This document shows, piece after piece, positions 46,780 through 55,581 of a stretch of 64,000 nt of DNA. A model generated the notes under the pieces. That model searched no databases, was not told where the DNA came from, and was given only the letters and a program-made list of their open reading frames with translations. The first letter of the stretch is position 1; each line of letters opens with the position of its first letter. A program made the position numbers and the translations under genes. The stretch spans positions 43,362-107,361 of the forward strand of contig CAKZSI010000057.1 in NCBI GenBank assembly GCA_937918935.1, given 5' to 3'. This DNA comes from an uncultured Chloroflexales bacterium. Lineage in GTDB: Bacteria; Chloroflexota; Chloroflexia; Chloroflexales; Chloroflexaceae.

Positions 46780-47591
46780 GAGGCGCCCATCGCGCCTGTG
46801 CAGTCAACAGGAACTGAGCAAAGGCAGGGTGAAGACCAGGCGCTTGCGTGCCGCGCTCAATGACACGCACGTCGAAACGGGCGACGGTATTCTGTCGCCC
46901 GTTTGTGAGTTGCATATCGAGCTATGCAGGGAGGGGGGGTATTTCGACGCAACGGTGCACCGCAGCGGTACGGCATAGAACAACCTGCTCGGTGGGTCAT
47001 TCCATCGTCAGAACACCGGGTAGAGACGTTGCACTGCAACGTCTGTACCACCAACAACCTGGTTTCGGCGTCCAGAATCTCCTCGGGCGAGTAGAGACGT
47101 TGCACTGCAACGTCTGTACCACCAACAACCTGGTTTCGGCGTCCAGAATCTCCTCGGGCGAGTAGAGACGTTGCACTGCAACGTCTGTACCACCAACAAC
47201 CTGGTTCCGGCGTCCAGAATCTCCTCGGGCGAGTAGAGACGTTGCACTGCAACGTCTCTACCTAATGTTATGCAGAGCGCCTCCTCCCTCTTCTGCCGCA
47301 CGCGAGAGGGGGCCAGGGGGTGAGGGCCACATTCCAGTGTCGCTCGCTAAGGACAGCAACCGGAGGCTCCGGCAGGTATCCGGCATGCTGAAAAGGGGCG
47401 ATTGAGCGGTTGCTGCGCTCACCGGCTGCAGCTCCCCACCCCGGCGGCGCTGCGGAAGATGCTGTAGCGGTGGGGAGAGGTGCGATGTTGGTAGCAGGGG
47501 GCGCGCGACGTAGCGCCGCGGGAGCGGGTGGTGCACTCGCTTTGCCCTTGCCCGATGCGAAGGTCCGGGAAGGCATAGTCCTCCCGGACCT
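46780..47591. other. Gene-free stretch with tandem repeat
   Basis: About 810 bases. Frames through the 71-bp repeat are repetitive and have no protein-like character. CCTCCCTCTT / GAGAGGGGGCCAGGGGG hairpin pieces (about 47280-47325) and CTCCCGGACC near 47580 complete it. Confidence 0.55.
47020..47262. repeat. 71-bp tandem repeat, three units plus a partial fourth
   Basis: Units start at 47020, 47091, 47162 and 47233, exactly 71 bases apart. Each begins with the arm GTAGAGACGTTGCA facing TGCAACGTCT around one central base. A GTACCACCAACAACCTGG spacer and GGCGTCCAGAATCTCCTCGG complete the unit. Units one and two are identical in the spacer; unit three differs by TTTCGG to TTCCGG. The last copy ends with the full palindrome closing in CGTCTCTAC. 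Inner copies end CGTCTGTAC, so only the last is a perfect palindrome. Confidence 0.9.
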
Positions 47592-48482
47592 TCATTTCGG
47601 CTGTGCGAAAGGAACGACATGCAAGCGCGCCCGCTGGAACAGATAGTCGCCGTACCGGCGGAGGCTCACCAGGCGCAGGCGCGGCGCGGCCCCCGGGGCA
47701 AAGGCCACACCCTCGACCAGTGAGGGGCGCGCGGGGGCGGGGGCCGTCCGGTTGCCGATGATCACCGGGCTGCTGGTGGTGAAGACCTCGTCAAGCAGGC
47801 CGGCGGCGAGCAGCGCGCCGTAGACCCTGGCGCCCCCCTCGCTGAGGAGGGTGCGCGCGCCCCACTGCTGCCGCAGGTGACGCACCAGCTCCGCCAGGTC
47901 CACCCGGTCGCCCGGAGTGACGTGGTAGGCAATGTGGGACAGGCCGTCAAGGGCGGCGCGCGCCCGTTCCGCTCCGGCCATAGTGGTGGCGATGAGGGTT
48001 TGCTGGCCGGGCACGCGCAACGCCGCTGCGTCGGCGGGTAAATCGCCGCTGCCGCTGATGACCACGAAGATCGGCAATGGAGCGCGGCCCTCGGCGGCGC
48101 GCAGGGCATCGAAGGCCGGACGATCGGCCGGAAATGTCGCCCAGTGCGTCCAGCGGTGGCGCCGGGCCGCGCGCAGGGTGGCTGCACCGGTGAGGATGGC
48201 GTCGGCGCGTGAGCGGAGCAGGGCCATGAGCCAGGTGTCGTGGGGCGCGTTCAGACTCACCGGGGCGCCGCTGGATTGACCCGGCTCGTCGAAGGAGATT
48301 CGCCCGTCGTGGGAAACGACGAAGTTCGTGTAGATGTAGGGGCGCTCGTCGGATGGGTCAAGCAGGCGCCAGTCGCCGCCGTAGATGATGCGAAACACCT
48401 CCGGCAGACCGGGGCCAGAGGCGTCATCGTCATCGAAGAGCAGGGTGTAGGCAGCGCCAGGACCGCGCGGTTCACGCATCAT
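47592..48482 (-). CDS. RibD C-terminal-domain (dihydrofolate-reductase-like) reductase
   Basis: The 296-residue protein has the fold shared by DHFR and the riboflavin-pathway reductase. Family blocks are YIYTNFVVSHDGRISFDEPG, LMALLRSRADAILTGAATLRA, PIFVVISGSGDLP, RTLLSEGGARVYGALLAAGLLDEVFTTSSPVIIG and the C-terminal LRLVSLRRYGDYLFQR. The SEGG motif binds NADPH phosphate. There is no N-terminal deaminase domain, so it would not be a full RibD; it may be a stand-alone pyrimidine reductase or act on another substrate. No other riboflavin gene lies in the window. Confidence 0.87.
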   Translation of the reverse strand: MMREPRGPGAAYTLLFDDDDASGPGLPEVFRIIYGGDWRLLDPSDERPYIYTNFVVSHDGRISFDEPGQSSGAPVSLNAPHDTWLMALLRSRADAILTGAATLRAARRHRWTHWATFPADRPAFDALRAAEGRAPLPIFVVISGSGDLPADAAALRVPGQQTLIATTMAGAERARAALDGLSHIAYHVTPGDRVDLAELVRHLRQQWGARTLLSEGGARVYGALLAAGLLDEVFTTSSPVIIGNRTAPAPARPSLVEGVAFAPGAAPRLRLVSLRRYGDYLFQRARLHVVPFAQPK

Positions 48483-48670
48483 TCGACGAAGTGGACCAGA
48501 AGGTTAAGCGGGAGGGCCGTATCCGTCAGGCGTGGGCAGCGTGCCTCGCTCTGGAAAGACCTGTCAGGAGTGCGCATCAGCAACGCGCCGCGCGGGGTGC
48601 CTGCCCCCCGCCGCGGGCCTGACAGCTCGCATCCGCGTGAGGTGGGCGCCGAAGGGGTGTTGCCTCCCAA

Positions 48671-49345
48671 TCACAGGGGCGCCACCTCGCCGATGCGAGT
48701 GACCCCGGCGACCAGGTGCTGCCCGGGCGCGAGCATAAGGTGCACCGCGTCGCGCTGCACGTAGAGATCGGCGCGGGCGCCGAAGCGCACCGTGCCCAGG
48801 CGCGCGCCAGCCTCGACCCGCTCGCCCGGCTGCACCCTGCAGAGAATACGCCGCCCCAGCGGGCCGGCCACCAGCGCGACCAGGATCGGTCCCCACTCGG
48901 TGTTGAGGCCGATGTACACGCGACTGTTGCGGTCACCCGCCTCGGGATCGCTCGCGGGCCGGTACTCGCCGCTGACCTGCTCGACAACGCGCACCGTCCC
49001 GGCAAGCGGGCTACGGCAGACCGGCACATCGAACGGGGGGATCGCCACAACCAGGCGCAGGCAGTCTGAATGGATAAAACGGTGCTCGTACACCTCCTCC
49101 AACCGCAAGAGCACGCCGTCGGCGTGGGCGAACAGCGCCCCGGGTTCGTTGGGGGTCGTTCGCTCTGGATCGCGGTAGAGAGCCGCGGCCAGCGCGGTAA
49201 GCGCCAGGGGCACCGGGGCCAGGCGCGGGCGCAGGCCGAGCGCCAGGCCGGTGAGGCCAAGCCCCAGGCCCAGGAGCGGCGTAGCCTCCGGATCAAGGCC
49301 GGGGATGGCTGAATGGCGATCTCTGGATACGGTCTGCTCTTCCAT
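48671..49345 (-). CDS. Phosphatidylserine-decarboxylase-like protein lacking the pyruvoyl serine
   Basis: The 224-residue protein resembles the short (archaeal and Gram-positive) phosphatidylserine decarboxylase. Two membrane segments lie at about 20-58, followed by ALYRDPERTTPNEPGALFAHADGVL, where family members have the RDPeR...aPADG block. RFIHSDCLRLVVAIPPFDVPVCRSPLAGTV and GDRNSRVYIGLNTEWGPILVALVAGPLGRRI follow as family-like blocks. In active enzymes the chain is cut at a Ser in FGSRVD that becomes the pyruvoyl group. Here the motif reads RFGARADLYVQ, so the serine is Ala. It cannot process itself by that route and may bind lipid only. ATG at 49345. Confidence 0.78.
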   Translation of the reverse strand: MEEQTVSRDRHSAIPGLDPEATPLLGLGLGLTGLALGLRPRLAPVPLALTALAAALYRDPERTTPNEPGALFAHADGVLLRLEEVYEHRFIHSDCLRLVVAIPPFDVPVCRSPLAGTVRVVEQVSGEYRPASDPEAGDRNSRVYIGLNTEWGPILVALVAGPLGRRILCRVQPGERVEAGARLGTVRFGARADLYVQRDAVHLMLAPGQHLVAGVTRIGEVAPL

Positions 49346-49506
49346 AGGTGGGCAGGATGGGCGATGGGGGTCTGCCGTGACGGCCTGATCGACCCGCCTG
49401 GCGGTGCGACCGGACGCGTTCGCGCGGATGGACCCGGAACATAGGTAATACTTCAGGATTGTAGCATGGGCGCTGGCGCGGCGCAACCGGCTGAGGCGGG
49501 CGCTTC

Positions 49507-49515
49507 TGGTATAAT
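49507..49515 (+). promoter_or_regulatory. Extended -10 for the YesL-like gene
   Basis: TGGTATAAT. It overlaps an in-frame ATG at 49514, which argues for the later start at 49550. Confidence 0.5.
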
Positions 49516-49549
49516 GAACAAAGTGAAAATAATCCGCCGGCACGATGAC

Positions 49550-50308
49550 ATGCGTAATCCGTTTCAGGCGCTCGGGAAGGCCCTGCGTGACCTCTTCGAC
49601 GAGGTTTTCTTGCTTCTGGTCTGCAATCTGATCTGGGCGGCGATGAGCCTGCCGCTGTGGGCGGTTGCCCTGGGCGCGCTGGCTCAGGGGGCGCCACTGG
49701 CGGGGTTGCTGGCCGGCGTGCTGGGGGCTCTCCCGGCCGGACCGGCCAATGCCGGGCTGTTCTACGTCGCCCATCGCGTGACCGATGGCCGGGCCGCGAA
49801 GATTGCTGATTTCTTCGCCGGCATGCGCCTGTATCTTCGCCCCACGCTCCTGATCACCCTCATCGCCTCCGGCGGGGCGGTGCTCATCATCTTCAATCTT
49901 GGCTTCTACCTGGGTATGAGTTCGATCCTGGGCGGCCTGCTCCTGGGTCTCTGGCTGTACCTCTTGTTGTTCTGGCTCGGCCTGGCGCTCTACGCCTACC
50001 CATTGATTATGCTCCAGGAAGTCCCCGCCCTGCGTTTGATCGGGCGCAACGCCCTGCTGCTATCCATCAGCCGCCCGATCTACACTATTGTGACCCTCTT
50101 CCTTATGGCGGTCGTGCTGGTGATCAGCCTGATCCTGGTTGTGCCCATGGTGCTGATTACCCCTGCGTTCTTTGCCGTCTGGGCCACCTGCGCCACCCGC
50201 GCGCTGATCGCCGACGCCCGCCGGGGGCGCGAGGAGGCCGAGGATCGCGCCGCTGGCCCGCCTCCTGCCGAAGAACGCGGCCGTAAAGGGCAGGTGCGCC
50301 CCAGGTAG
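49550..50308 (+). CDS. DUF624 (YesL-like) membrane protein
   Basis: The product has 252 residues. MRNPFQALGKALRDLFDEVFLLLVCNLIWAAMSLPL is the family opening. About five membrane helices follow (28-52, 56-80, 105-150, 152-175, 195-225). Conserved GPANAGLFYVAHRVTDGRAAKIADFFAGMR lies between helices one and three. DUF624 proteins often neighbour carbohydrate ABC transporters in Firmicutes; no such transporter is here. The Arg/Glu/Pro-rich C-terminus (about 228-252) is cytoplasmic. ATG 49514 is an alternative start but overlaps the -10 box. Confidence 0.8.
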   Translation: MRNPFQALGKALRDLFDEVFLLLVCNLIWAAMSLPLWAVALGALAQGAPLAGLLAGVLGALPAGPANAGLFYVAHRVTDGRAAKIADFFAGMRLYLRPTLLITLIASGGAVLIIFNLGFYLGMSSILGGLLLGLWLYLLLFWLGLALYAYPLIMLQEVPALRLIGRNALLLSISRPIYTIVTLFLMAVVLVISLILVVPMVLITPAFFAVWATCATRALIADARRGREEAEDRAAGPPPAEERGRKGQVRPR

Positions 50309-50340
50309 GGGGAAGGCCTGGCGCCTGGATAGAGAGGGTC

Positions 50341-50419
50341 CGGGAGGGCTTTGCCCTCCCAGGAACACTCTTTCCTAGTGAAGGAGGCTAGGGAAACCTG
50401 GTTTCCTCACCCCCTGCCT
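50341..50419. repeat. Composite element in reversed order
   Basis: CGGGAGGGCTTTGCCCTCCC (50341-50360) comes first, then GGCTAGGGAAACCTGGTTTC and CTCACCCCCTGCC (50387-50418). Elsewhere the GGGGAAACC hairpin comes first, so the two hairpins can be arranged either way. Confidence 0.65.
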
Positions 50420-50600
50420 GCGGGGAGACCGGGCAGCGAAAACAACCGGCGTCCAACCCGTGAACCAGAAAGCCTCCAATACGACAACGAGACCTCGTCT
50501 CGCTGAAAGTGGCGGGGGCTTTGTCCTTTCAAGTTTCTCGTATAACAAGGGGGCTCCTTGATAGTACCAAAAACCAAAAGCCGAAATAAGGAGTGACGCA

Positions 50601-51377
50601 ATGCTCACGCGGCGAATTATCCCCTGTCTCGACGTGAAGGCAGGAAGGGTGGTGAAGGGCATTTCCTTCGTCAACCATCGTGACGCGGGCGACCCTGTGG
50701 CCCTGGCCGCGGCCTACGACGCCGCTGGCGCCGATGAACTGGTGTTCTACGACATTACCGCCTCGAGCGACGAGCGGGCGATTATGGTCGAGGTGGTCGA
50801 ACGGGCCGCGGCGCAGGTCTTCATTCCGTTGACAGTTGGCGGCGGGTTGCGCACGGTCGAGGATATGTACCGCATGCTCCGCGCCGGGGCCGACAAGGTG
50901 TCCATCAACACCGCGGCGGTGCTCAACCCACAGTTGATCGAGGACGGCGCGAAGCGCTTCGGCAGCCAGTGCATCGTGCTTTCGGTGGACGCGCGGCGTG
51001 TCAGCTCCCCCGGTGAGCCGCCGCGCTGGGCGGTCTTTACCCATACCGGGGCCAATCCCCGGCCCACCGGCCTCGACGCGATCGAGTGGATCCGCCGTGG
51101 TGTTGAACTGGGCGCGGGCGAGATCTGTATCAACAGTATGGATGCCGACGGCCAGAAGACGGGCTACGATCTGGAGTTGCTGCGGGCGGTGAGCGCGGCG
51201 GTCCCCGTGCCAGTGATCGCCTCTGGCGGGGCGGGTACGCCCGAGCATATGTACCAGGGCATCGCCGAGGGGCGCGCCGATGCGGTGCTGGCGGCCTCGA
51301 TCTTCCACTTCGGCGAGTACACCATCGCCGATGTGAAGCGCTACCTGGGCGCGCGGGGCATTCCCGTGCGCGAATAG
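50601..51377 (+). CDS. hisF: Imidazole glycerol phosphate synthase cyclase subunit HisF
   Basis: The 258-residue (beta-alpha)8 barrel makes IGP and AICAR from PRFAR with ammonia from His[21 protein letters not shown] holds catalytic Asp11. [16 protein letters not shown] and [11 protein letters not shown] bind one phosphate. VLSVDARRV holds the second catalytic Asp near 130. [19 protein letters not shown] and [15 protein letters not shown] complete the barrel. Most homologues read SMDRDGTK; the change to DADGQK is conservative. No other his gene lies in the window, so the pathway is scattered. Confidence 0.96.
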   Translation: MLTRRIIPCLDVKAGRVVKGISFVNHRDAGDPVALAAAYDAAGADELVFYDITASSDERAIMVEVVERAAAQVFIPLTVGGGLRTVEDMYRMLRAGADKVSINTAAVLNPQLIEDGAKRFGSQCIVLSVDARRVSSPGEPPRWAVFTHTGANPRPTGLDAIEWIRRGVELGAGEICINSMDADGQKTGYDLELLRAVSAAVPVPVIASGGAGTPEHMYQGIAEGRADAVLAASIFHFGEYTIADVKRYLGARGIPVRE

Positions 51378-51477
51378 GCGCGCCTGGCCCGCTTCCTCCC
51401 TCCAGCAGGGTATGGAGAAACCGGGTCGCCGTGAGACTCTACCCCGGGGGTTGCGCTCCAGTTCGTCGCCGGGCAGG

Positions 51478-51502
51478 CAGGAGAAAACCCGGTTTCCCTG
51501 CC
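51478..51502. repeat. Dispersed palindrome copy
   Basis: CAGGAGAAAACCCGGTTTCC then CTG, in the gap between hisF and the convergent phosphatase gene. A partial copy GGTATGGAGAAACCGGGTCG lies at 51407. Confidence 0.6.
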
Positions 51503-51512
51503 GTAACTCCTG

Positions 51513-54131
51513 TCAGTCATCTGGCGCCAGTCTCTTCAGCACCACCAGCGTCACATCGTCGAAGGGCGGCTGGCCGTGCCCGTGTTCGTCCACCGCGGCG
51601 CTGATGGCCTCGACGATGGCCGTGGCCGGTTCGCCGTGGTGCGTGGCGATCAGCGCCCGCAGCCGCTCAAGGCCGAAGGCTTCCAGGCGCTCATCAACCG
51701 CCTCGGTTACGCCATCGGTGTAGCACACCAGCACGTCCCCCGGCGCAAGCCGTAGCTCAGCTTCGGTAAGCCTGATCGACTCCAGGACGCCGAGGGCGAT
51801 GCCTGGTGCGCGGAGTTCGACGAAGGTCCCCTCGGCGGCGCGGTAGAGCAGCGGCGGGTTGTGACCGGCGGAGGAGTAGTGTAAGCGCCCGCTCGCAGGC
51901 GCCAGGAGGCCGTAAAAGATGGTAACGAACATGCCCGCCTCCGAGTCGCGAGTGATCCAGCGGTTGGCGCGTTCCAGGGCCAGGGCCGGTGGTGAGCCAT
52001 CGAGGGCCGCGGCGCGTACCAGCGAGCGGGCCAGGGCCATAAAGATGGCCGCGGGCACGCCTTTGTCGCTCACGTCGGCGATGACGAAGCCCAGCAGCGC
52101 CGGTGGCGCCGGGCCTCCGCGGGCGCCCGTGGCGACCATGGGGGCGCCCGCGCCGTCGGTCAGGCGCCCGGCTTCCTCTCGCCTGGTCGCGCTTTCGTTT
52201 TCCTCGGCTCCTCTGTCGCGAGACAACGTCCAGAAGTCGTAGAAGTCGCCGCCGACCAGGCGCGCCGAGCGATAGCCGGCGGCGATCTGCCAGCCGGTGA
52301 GCGCCGGAGGGCGGGCGGGGAGCAGGGCGTGCTGGATGTCGCGGGCCACTTTCAGTTCCTGTTCGAGCAAGGCGGCCTGTTCGGCCTCACGGGCCAGCAG
52401 CAGGCTTTCGAGGGCCGCCGCCAGTTGCCCCGCCGCGCCGGTGCAGAGGTTGCGCCGGCGCTCGTCGAGGGCCGGGTCGCTGGCATCATAGTCAAGCACC
52501 AGCGCGCCCAGGAACCCGCTGCGGGTCTCCAGCGGCATCGCTACCAGGCTGCTGCTGCCGGTCAGGCCGATCAACTGCGGCCAGAGCGAGGCCCGCCTGC
52601 CCGCGTCGGGCAAGCTGATCAGCCGGGGGCCATCGGCGACCGCGGCGGCGCGCAGGGCCGCCAGCAGTGGCGCGTCGCGCAGGGCAATCGGTCGGGCGCC
52701 GAACTGCCGCGCCCGTTCGCGGCCCAGGCCGTAGGTCGCGCCCACCCGGAAGACCTGTTCGCTCTCGTTCCACAGCAGCACGTGGCAGCGCGGCGCGCCG
52801 ATCAGCAGGGGCGCCAGGCGCGTAGCGGCGGCAAGCAGGTTATCCACCTCCTCGCAGCCGCTGAGATTCGCTGCGACCTGCAACAGGGCGTTGAGAGTCC
52901 AGGCTTCTTCTTGCTGGGCGCGGTAGGCATTGGCGCTCTCGATTGCCGCAGCGGCCTGGTCGGCGATCAGCGAGAGCAGGCGCAGGTCGTTGGCGTTGAA
53001 AGCGTGGGGCGCGTAGCTTTGCACCGAGATCGAGCCAATGACCCTGTCGCCGGCGATCAGCGGCACGTAGACGCCCGAACGCGGCGGGCGGTCGCTCTGG
53101 TAGCGCGGGCGGGCCGGCAGCAGGTCCATCTCGCGGGTAAAATCCTCCACCAGCACGGCTTTGCCGGTCTGGCGGATCCAGCCGATCAGGCCGTCGCCGG
53201 GGGCCAGCGTCACCGTCAGGAGCGGGAGCCGCACGCGATCCTGCACCCGCACCACCAGGGTGTACCGGTCGTCGTCGAACAGCCCGAGGTGGAAGGAGGA
53301 GGTATCCACCACCTTGCTGGCCTCGCGGTAGACCAGGTCGCACAGGGCCTCGACATCGAGTTCGCTGCGGATGATGGCGCGGCTGATTTCGTTAAGCAGG
53401 GCCAGTTCGTGCACGCTGCGACGCTGGCTGGCGACGTTGAGCGCGGCCTGGCGCACGGCGGCGGCGGCGGCCACCAGCGCCAGACCGGCGAGCAGAAAGT
53501 AGCCGCCCCCCAGGCGCGTGTAGATCGCCGCGCCGAGGACGGCGAGGGGCAACGGCGCGAACTCGGCGCCGAAGGCCAGACGCCAGCTACTGCGCCACCA
53601 GGTGCTGACCCCGGAGCGACCGCCCTGCAGATACTCGCGCCCGATCCGCCCGAGTTGCAGGCTGAGGAGGTAGCAAGGCACAATCGCCAGGGCCAGCGCA
53701 AGCGGATCGAGGGTTTGCGGGTCGTACTGGGAGCGCCCGGTGGCGATGGTGGCGAGGGCTGCGCCAGCGAGGATGGCCATGGCGCGGGCGCCGCCCCGCA
53801 GGAAGGGCCGCGCCCCGAGGAGGTAAGGGCCGGGCGGGCGGTGGTAGAGGAAGGTCAGCAACACCCCCGAGAGGGCGCCTTCGATCGCGGCAAGCAAGGC
53901 CCCGGTGGCCGGTCCCAGGGTCAGGGCGGCGGTGATCAGCGCGATCCCGCTGAGGCTGTGGGTATCAGCGGGGGGCGTTCGGAAGCTCAGGAGATCAACG
54001 GCGAGGGCCAGAGCGCCGAACAGCGCCAGCGCAGCCAGCGGCGTCGTGGTCGGGGGCGTGAGGAGGAGCCAGATCCAGCCGATGCTCCCGAAAGCCAGTG
54101 AATAGAGGATCAGCAGCCGTTCCCGGCTCAC
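51513..54131 (-). CDS. Membrane GAF-GAF-PP2C (RsbU-type) phosphatase
   Basis: The product has 872 residues. About six to seven membrane helices fill 1-235. A GAF domain (about 240-405, HELALLNEISRAIIRSELDVEALCDLV ... ADQAAAAIESANAY) and a second, weaker GAF (about 415-580, WTLNALLQVAANLSG) follow. A linker helix QELKVARDIQHALLPARPP leads into the SpoIIE phosphatase: LVGGDFYDFW, FVIADVSDKGVPAAIFM, YSSAGHNPPLLYR, VCYTDGVTEAVD and PFDDVTLVVLKRL hold the metal ligands. A Glu/Arg/Gly-rich insert of about 45 residues separates the first two motifs. GTG start at 54131 overlaps the stop of the fused kinase (GTGA). It should dephosphorylate the STAS domains of the same operon. Confidence 0.92.
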   Translation of the reverse strand: MSRERLLILYSLAFGSIGWIWLLLTPPTTTPLAALALFGALALAVDLLSFRTPPADTHSLSGIALITAALTLGPATGALLAAIEGALSGVLLTFLYHRPPGPYLLGARPFLRGGARAMAILAGAALATIATGRSQYDPQTLDPLALALAIVPCYLLSLQLGRIGREYLQGGRSGVSTWWRSSWRLAFGAEFAPLPLAVLGAAIYTRLGGGYFLLAGLALVAAAAAVRQAALNVASQRRSVHELALLNEISRAIIRSELDVEALCDLVYREASKVVDTSSFHLGLFDDDRYTLVVRVQDRVRLPLLTVTLAPGDGLIGWIRQTGKAVLVEDFTREMDLLPARPRYQSDRPPRSGVYVPLIAGDRVIGSISVQSYAPHAFNANDLRLLSLIADQAAAAIESANAYRAQQEEAWTLNALLQVAANLSGCEEVDNLLAAATRLAPLLIGAPRCHVLLWNESEQVFRVGATYGLGRERARQFGARPIALRDAPLLAALRAAAVADGPRLISLPDAGRRASLWPQLIGLTGSSSLVAMPLETRSGFLGALVLDYDASDPALDERRRNLCTGAAGQLAAALESLLLAREAEQAALLEQELKVARDIQHALLPARPPALTGWQIAAGYRSARLVGGDFYDFWTLSRDRGAEENESATRREEAGRLTDGAGAPMVATGARGGPAPPALLGFVIADVSDKGVPAAIFMALARSLVRAAALDGSPPALALERANRWITRDSEAGMFVTIFYGLLAPASGRLHYSSAGHNPPLLYRAAEGTFVELRAPGIALGVLESIRLTEAELRLAPGDVLVCYTDGVTEAVDERLEAFGLERLRALIATHHGEPATAIVEAISAAVDEHGHGQPPFDDVTLVVLKRLAPDD

Positions 54132-54871
54132 GCGCGCCCCTGCCCGAAGGCGGCGCGCGCCTCCTCAACGCCCGGATGAATGGCGAAGACCTGGGTAAAA
54201 CCGGTCAGATCGAAGACCTCGCGCACCTGGGGTTGCAGGGCGGCCAGGCGCAATTCGCCGCCGAGGGTCATCAACTCTTTGCGGATGAGCAGCAGCGCCC
54301 GCAGGCCGCTGCTGGAGAGAAAGGACACCCCGCTGAGATCGAGCACCACCCGGCGCGCGCCGCGGGCGATCTCCTCGTGCACGGCGCGGCTGAGCTGGGG
54401 GGCCGTCGCCGCGTCCACCCGCCCGGTGACGGGGAAGGTCAGGGTGTCATCGCTGGTTGCGGGAGCGATGTACTTAATCATGGTCAGCACGTTCCCGCCC
54501 TGGGGGTTGAAATCGAAGCGCACTTCGTCCATGAGCCGGGTGATCAGGTAGATGCCCAGGCCGCCGGCCTGGCGCTCCTCGAGTGGGGAAGAGAGATCAG
54601 GCGGGGGAATGCTGCCCGGATCGAACTGGCGTCCGAAATCGCGCAGCGTAACGATGAACTGGTTGCCCTCACAGCGCCAGGAGAGGGTGATATCGCCGGG
54701 AGCGTCGGGATCGTAGGCATGCTGGATGACGTTGGTCGCGGCCTCGTCCACGGCGAGTTGCACCTGCCAGGTGGCCCGCTCGTCGAGGCCGGCGTGTTCG
54801 GCGGCGGTGGTGATAAAGGCGCTGATCCGAGTCAGCGCCTCGAGATCGGCGGTGAGGGTAATGCTTTCCAT
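54128..54871 (-). CDS. Fused RsbW-like kinase and STAS domain protein
   Basis: The product has 247 residues. Residues 1-135 form a GHKL anti-sigma kinase: N box LAVDEAATNVIQHAYDPDAPG with Glu and Asn, G1 LRDFGRQFDP, G2 AGGLGIYLITRLMDEV. Residues about 145-247 are a STAS domain: FPVTGRVDAATAPQLSRAV, phospho-Ser loop VSFLSSSGLRALLLI, and VREVFDLTGFTQVF. Normally these are two proteins that bind each other. The STAS half is close to the separate STAS protein encoded just before (shared GRVDAATAPQL and EVFDLTGFT). ATG at 54871; a TTG at 54883 overlapping the upstream stop is possible. Confidence 0.9.
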   Translation of the reverse strand: MESITLTADLEALTRISAFITTAAEHAGLDERATWQVQLAVDEAATNVIQHAYDPDAPGDITLSWRCEGNQFIVTLRDFGRQFDPGSIPPPDLSSPLEERQAGGLGIYLITRLMDEVRFDFNPQGGNVLTMIKYIAPATSDDTLTFPVTGRVDAATAPQLSRAVHEEIARGARRVVLDLSGVSFLSSSGLRALLLIRKELMTLGGELRLAALQPQVREVFDLTGFTQVFAIHPGVEEARAAFGQGRA

Positions 54872-54879
54872 GGGATGGT

Positions 54880-55230
54880 TCAAAAGGAACCAACCGCTTC
54901 AACCGTATCGTTGTAAAGCTCGAAGAGAGAGGTAAAGCCGGTCAGATCGAAAACCTCTTTAATGCGTGGCGGAAGGTTGGCGATGCGGATGTCGCCGCCT
55001 TCCAGGTCGGTCAACTTCCAGTCGCGGGCGCGCTTGCGCGCCTCGATCAAGACGCGCAGCCCGGGGCTGCTGATATACTCCAGGTTCGCCAGATCGAGCA
55101 CAATCCGGTAACGCCCCTCGTTGAAAAGGGTCTCGATCTGGTGCTTGAGTTGCGGCGCGGTCGCCGCGTCCACCCTGCCGGCGACCTCCAGCAGGTCAAC
55201 CCGGTTCATCCGGCGGTGGGTCATCTCCAT
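54880..55230 (-). CDS. STAS-domain anti-anti-sigma factor
   Basis: The product has 116 residues. Starting MEMTHRRMNRVDLLEVAGRVDAATAPQLKHQI, it has the phospho-Ser loop LEYISSPGLRVLIEARKRA and ends IRIANLPPRIKEVFDLTGFTSLFELYND. GGAGGAGGG precedes ATG 55230. An extended -10 (TGGTATAAT, minus strand) at 55277 starts the operon STAS, kinase-STAS, membrane phosphatase. It is probably a paralogue of the STAS half of the next gene. In known switches it would be the kinase's substrate. Confidence 0.92.
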   Translation of the reverse strand: MEMTHRRMNRVDLLEVAGRVDAATAPQLKHQIETLFNEGRYRIVLDLANLEYISSPGLRVLIEARKRARDWKLTDLEGGDIRIANLPPRIKEVFDLTGFTSLFELYNDTVEAVGSF

Positions 55231-55276
55231 ATCCGGCCCTCCTCCAACGGGGCAGGCCCGTGCATACAATGCGCTC

Positions 55277-55285
55277 ATTATACCA
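55277..55285 (-). promoter_or_regulatory. Extended -10 for the STAS operon
   Basis: Minus strand TGGTATAAT, about 50 bases before the STAS start codon. Confidence 0.5.
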
Positions 55286-55336
55286 TGTGGGCGGGTAAAA
55301 CCCTCCCACGCCTTCCCCGGTACCTGTTCAGATTTA

Positions 55337-55389
55337 CCGCAGAGGAACGCAGAGGGTAAACGTTTTGCAGCCCTCTGCGCTCTCTGCGG
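55337..55389. repeat. CCGCAGAG hairpin repeat
   Basis: Arms CCGCAGAG and CTCTGCGG with inner arms CGCAGAGGG and CCCTCTGCG. The hairpin at 21971-22020 (CGCGGAGGGCG ... CGCTCTCCGCG) is of the same style. Confidence 0.55.
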
Positions 55390-55581
55390 TACGAAGGTGT
55401 TCGGTAGATGTGAACACTATCCTTCCCTGCTGGCCGGGTTGAGGCAACGTCCCCGGGGGCTAGCCCCAGACTCCAGGGGGTGCGCTGGTTCTGGCGGCAT
55501 AGCTGCTCGGGGACCTGCTGGCCGAGGCGGACGTCGTATCAGCCCTGGCGCCGCAGGCGGGGACCCTGTCATGGACAGGTC

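Larger units (their letters stand above)
55231..55581. other. Intergenic region upstream of the switch operon
   Basis: A 351-base gap with the operon promoter (55277) and a long hairpin CCGCAGAG-GAACGCAGAGGG / CCCTCTGCGC-TCTCTGCGG (55337-55389). Remaining sequence has no coding signal. Confidence 0.5.

Noticed and set aside
47020..47262. Possible CRISPR array because of regular palindromic repeats
   Set aside because: The sequence between palindromes is the same in each unit, so there are no unique spacers, and no cas gene is in the window. It is a tandem repeat.
52329..54101. 590-codon frame antisense to the membrane phosphatase
   Set aside because: It is rich in Gln, Gly and Arg with no motif, a GC artefact opposite a well-supported gene.
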